A DNA stretch of 64,000 nucleotides from Zingiber officinale (taxonomy: Eukaryota > Streptophyta > Magnoliopsida > Zingiberales > Zingiberaceae): contig NC_056002.1 of the NCBI RefSeq assembly GCF_018446385.1, positions 37,682,063 through 37,746,062 on the forward strand, written 5' to 3'. The notes below the pieces were generated by a model. That model was not told the origin of the DNA. It saw only the letters and a list, made by a program, of their open reading frames with translations, and searched no databases. The position numbers were made by a program, and so were the translations under genes. Shown here one piece after another: positions 63,210 through 64,000 of the stretch (the stretch's first letter is position 1; each line of letters opens with the position of its first letter).

Positions 63210-64000
63210 TGATCCCGTCCGGAAGCTGAGTCAGATGGAGGCGGGCCCCGCTGTCCTCGAGGTTGACGGAAAGTCGTTGTGAAGCCTGGTCAATCTAGCA
63301 CTCGCCGAAAGGGCTTACACGAGCAGATGATGGGGGGTGATGATGGAGATGATGAAGTAAGGACCCTGCGCACACTTAGACAAGCCGCCTTACATTAGAG
63401 ACCAAGAACCAAGGAAAAAGTCCCCGGGTCATGCCCTCCGACGCTCAAGTCAGGTACTTTTTCCCCAAAAATACAGTGAAAGGACGAAAAGTAAGAGATG
63501 AGTGCGAAAAGATGAGCGAGTGTACCTGCGTAAGGGACAAAGCCTTCCTTTTTATACTGCAATGGGTGCTTCTGGAATCTGACGAGTATCAGGGAATGTC
63601 GGATGTCATGCTTTGTCTAGCGGTGAATGACACATGGCGTCCTCCTATAAGTCTAGGAAGGAATCAGAAGGCAGTGAGCTCCAGACCGTTAGCATATTCT
63701 CTGATAGGCAGTGATTATTCCTTGACAGGTTGTTACGATTCCCTGACTTGCTTGTCATGTAGTGTATGCTTGCCCCGATCTGTTAACCCTGGACTGGGTC
63801 TCTATGCCTGCCAGCTTCGATCTGTGGGTGTAGACCTACATTTCCTATCCTGCGTTTGCTGCTTCCCAAATCCAGACCTGTGTGTCCATCCCTGTCATGC
63901 ATGTCCTGTCCTATGAATTCTTGACCTGCCTTACCTTGTAAGTCGTAACCTGTAAGCCTTAGTTTAATTCCGCTTATCCTGTCCTATATGCCTTAACCCG
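63210..64000 (-). repeat. Tat-2 5' LTR, cut by the window end
   Basis: Plus-strand start TGATCCCGTCCGGAAGCTGAG; collinear with 27287-28085 of the 3' LTR, with scattered mostly C/T and G/A differences. TATA box on the minus strand at 63547-63556. The 161-codon plus frame at 63431 is an LTR by-product and is not conserved in the sister LTR. Confidence 0.88.

Larger units (their letters stand above)
27287..64000 (-). mobile_element. Tat-2: giant nested Ty3/gypsy Tat-lineage element, cut by the window end
   Basis: Reads right to left. Its 5' LTR starts at 63210 and leaves the window; then come the PBS (63188-63205), gag, protease, RT, RNase H, a second degenerate RNase H and integrase (to 55671). 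Next are plus-strand ORFs aORF2 and aORF1, a tandem array, a small coiled-coil ORF, the PPT (29053-29067) and the 3' LTR (27287-29052). The two visible LTR parts agree in block order and most bases over the shared 790 bp. Removing the three insertions (30790-37852, 42614-53201, 59532-61980) leaves well over 16 kb, long even for this lineage, so a merger of two related copies between 29053 and 42300 cannot be excluded. Confidence 0.75.

Noticed and set aside
63431..63916. 161-codon frame in the Tat-2 5' LTR
   Set aside because: The sister LTR at 27540-28000 breaks the frame several times, so it is not conserved.

Overview
The window is a block of plant nuclear DNA made almost entirely of nested LTR retrotransposons around one intact host gene. 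The organism is a flowering plant. The GC-rich, intronless coding style of the host gene and the types of element present suggest a monocot, and the overall flavour recalls the ginger order, but nothing in the sequence proves that. There are no CRISPR arrays, rRNA genes or bacterial features. Two tRNA-like stretches look like relics.

Left part (1-23640): the 3' part of a Ty3/gypsy Tat-lineage element (Tat-1, plus orientation). It has a tandem array (1-428), an antisense gag-like ORF (aORF0, minus strand, about 882-4942), a polypurine tract (20550-20564) and a 3' LTR (20565-21503). Tat-1 was invaded repeatedly. A solo Athila-like LTR (916-2649) sits in the last codons of aORF0. A gag-only copia element, copia-A (5153-20056), sits upstream of aORF0. 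The copia-A left LTR holds a Del/Tekay-like solo LTR (5819-16358), which holds a second gag-only copia, copia-B (8144-15395). Perfect 5-bp target-site duplications (GAGAC, TCTGC, ATCTA) fix the order: Tat-1 first, then copia-A, the solo LTR and copia-B. Degraded Tat-like LTR pieces fill 21504-23640.

Middle (23641-27286): an island of unique sequence with one host gene, a 580-residue armadillo-repeat protein on the minus strand (24585-26327), and a (TA)28 microsatellite.

Right part (27287 to the window end): apparently one very large minus-oriented Tat element, Tat-2. Its 3' LTR is 27287-29052 and its 5' LTR starts at 63210 and runs off the window. Between them, on the minus strand, lie gag, protease, RT, RNase H and integrase remnants in largely one reading frame broken by stops. 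On the plus strand, convergent with pol, lie three extra ORFs: a small coiled-coil ORF (29375), aORF1 (39171-41600) and aORF2 (42310-55277). Each has a TATA box upstream, and aORF1 and aORF2 have short introns with frame-conserving splice sites. Tat-2 also carries a 17-unit, roughly 73-bp tandem array, split by a gag-only Athila-like element (30790-37852). A Del/Tekay chromovirus lies inside exon 1 of aORF2 (42614-53201, TSD TGAAG), and a copia-type solo LTR lies between gag and protease (59532-61980, TSD GCAGG).

Three themes stand out. Three of the inserted elements keep gag but lack pol, so they must have been mobilised by other elements. Several unrelated LTR families carry arrays of short GC-rich palindromes just upstream of the LTR TATA box. 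The Tat elements keep an antisense gene set with its own promoters and introns. Lineage names rest on motifs read by eye; no database search was run.
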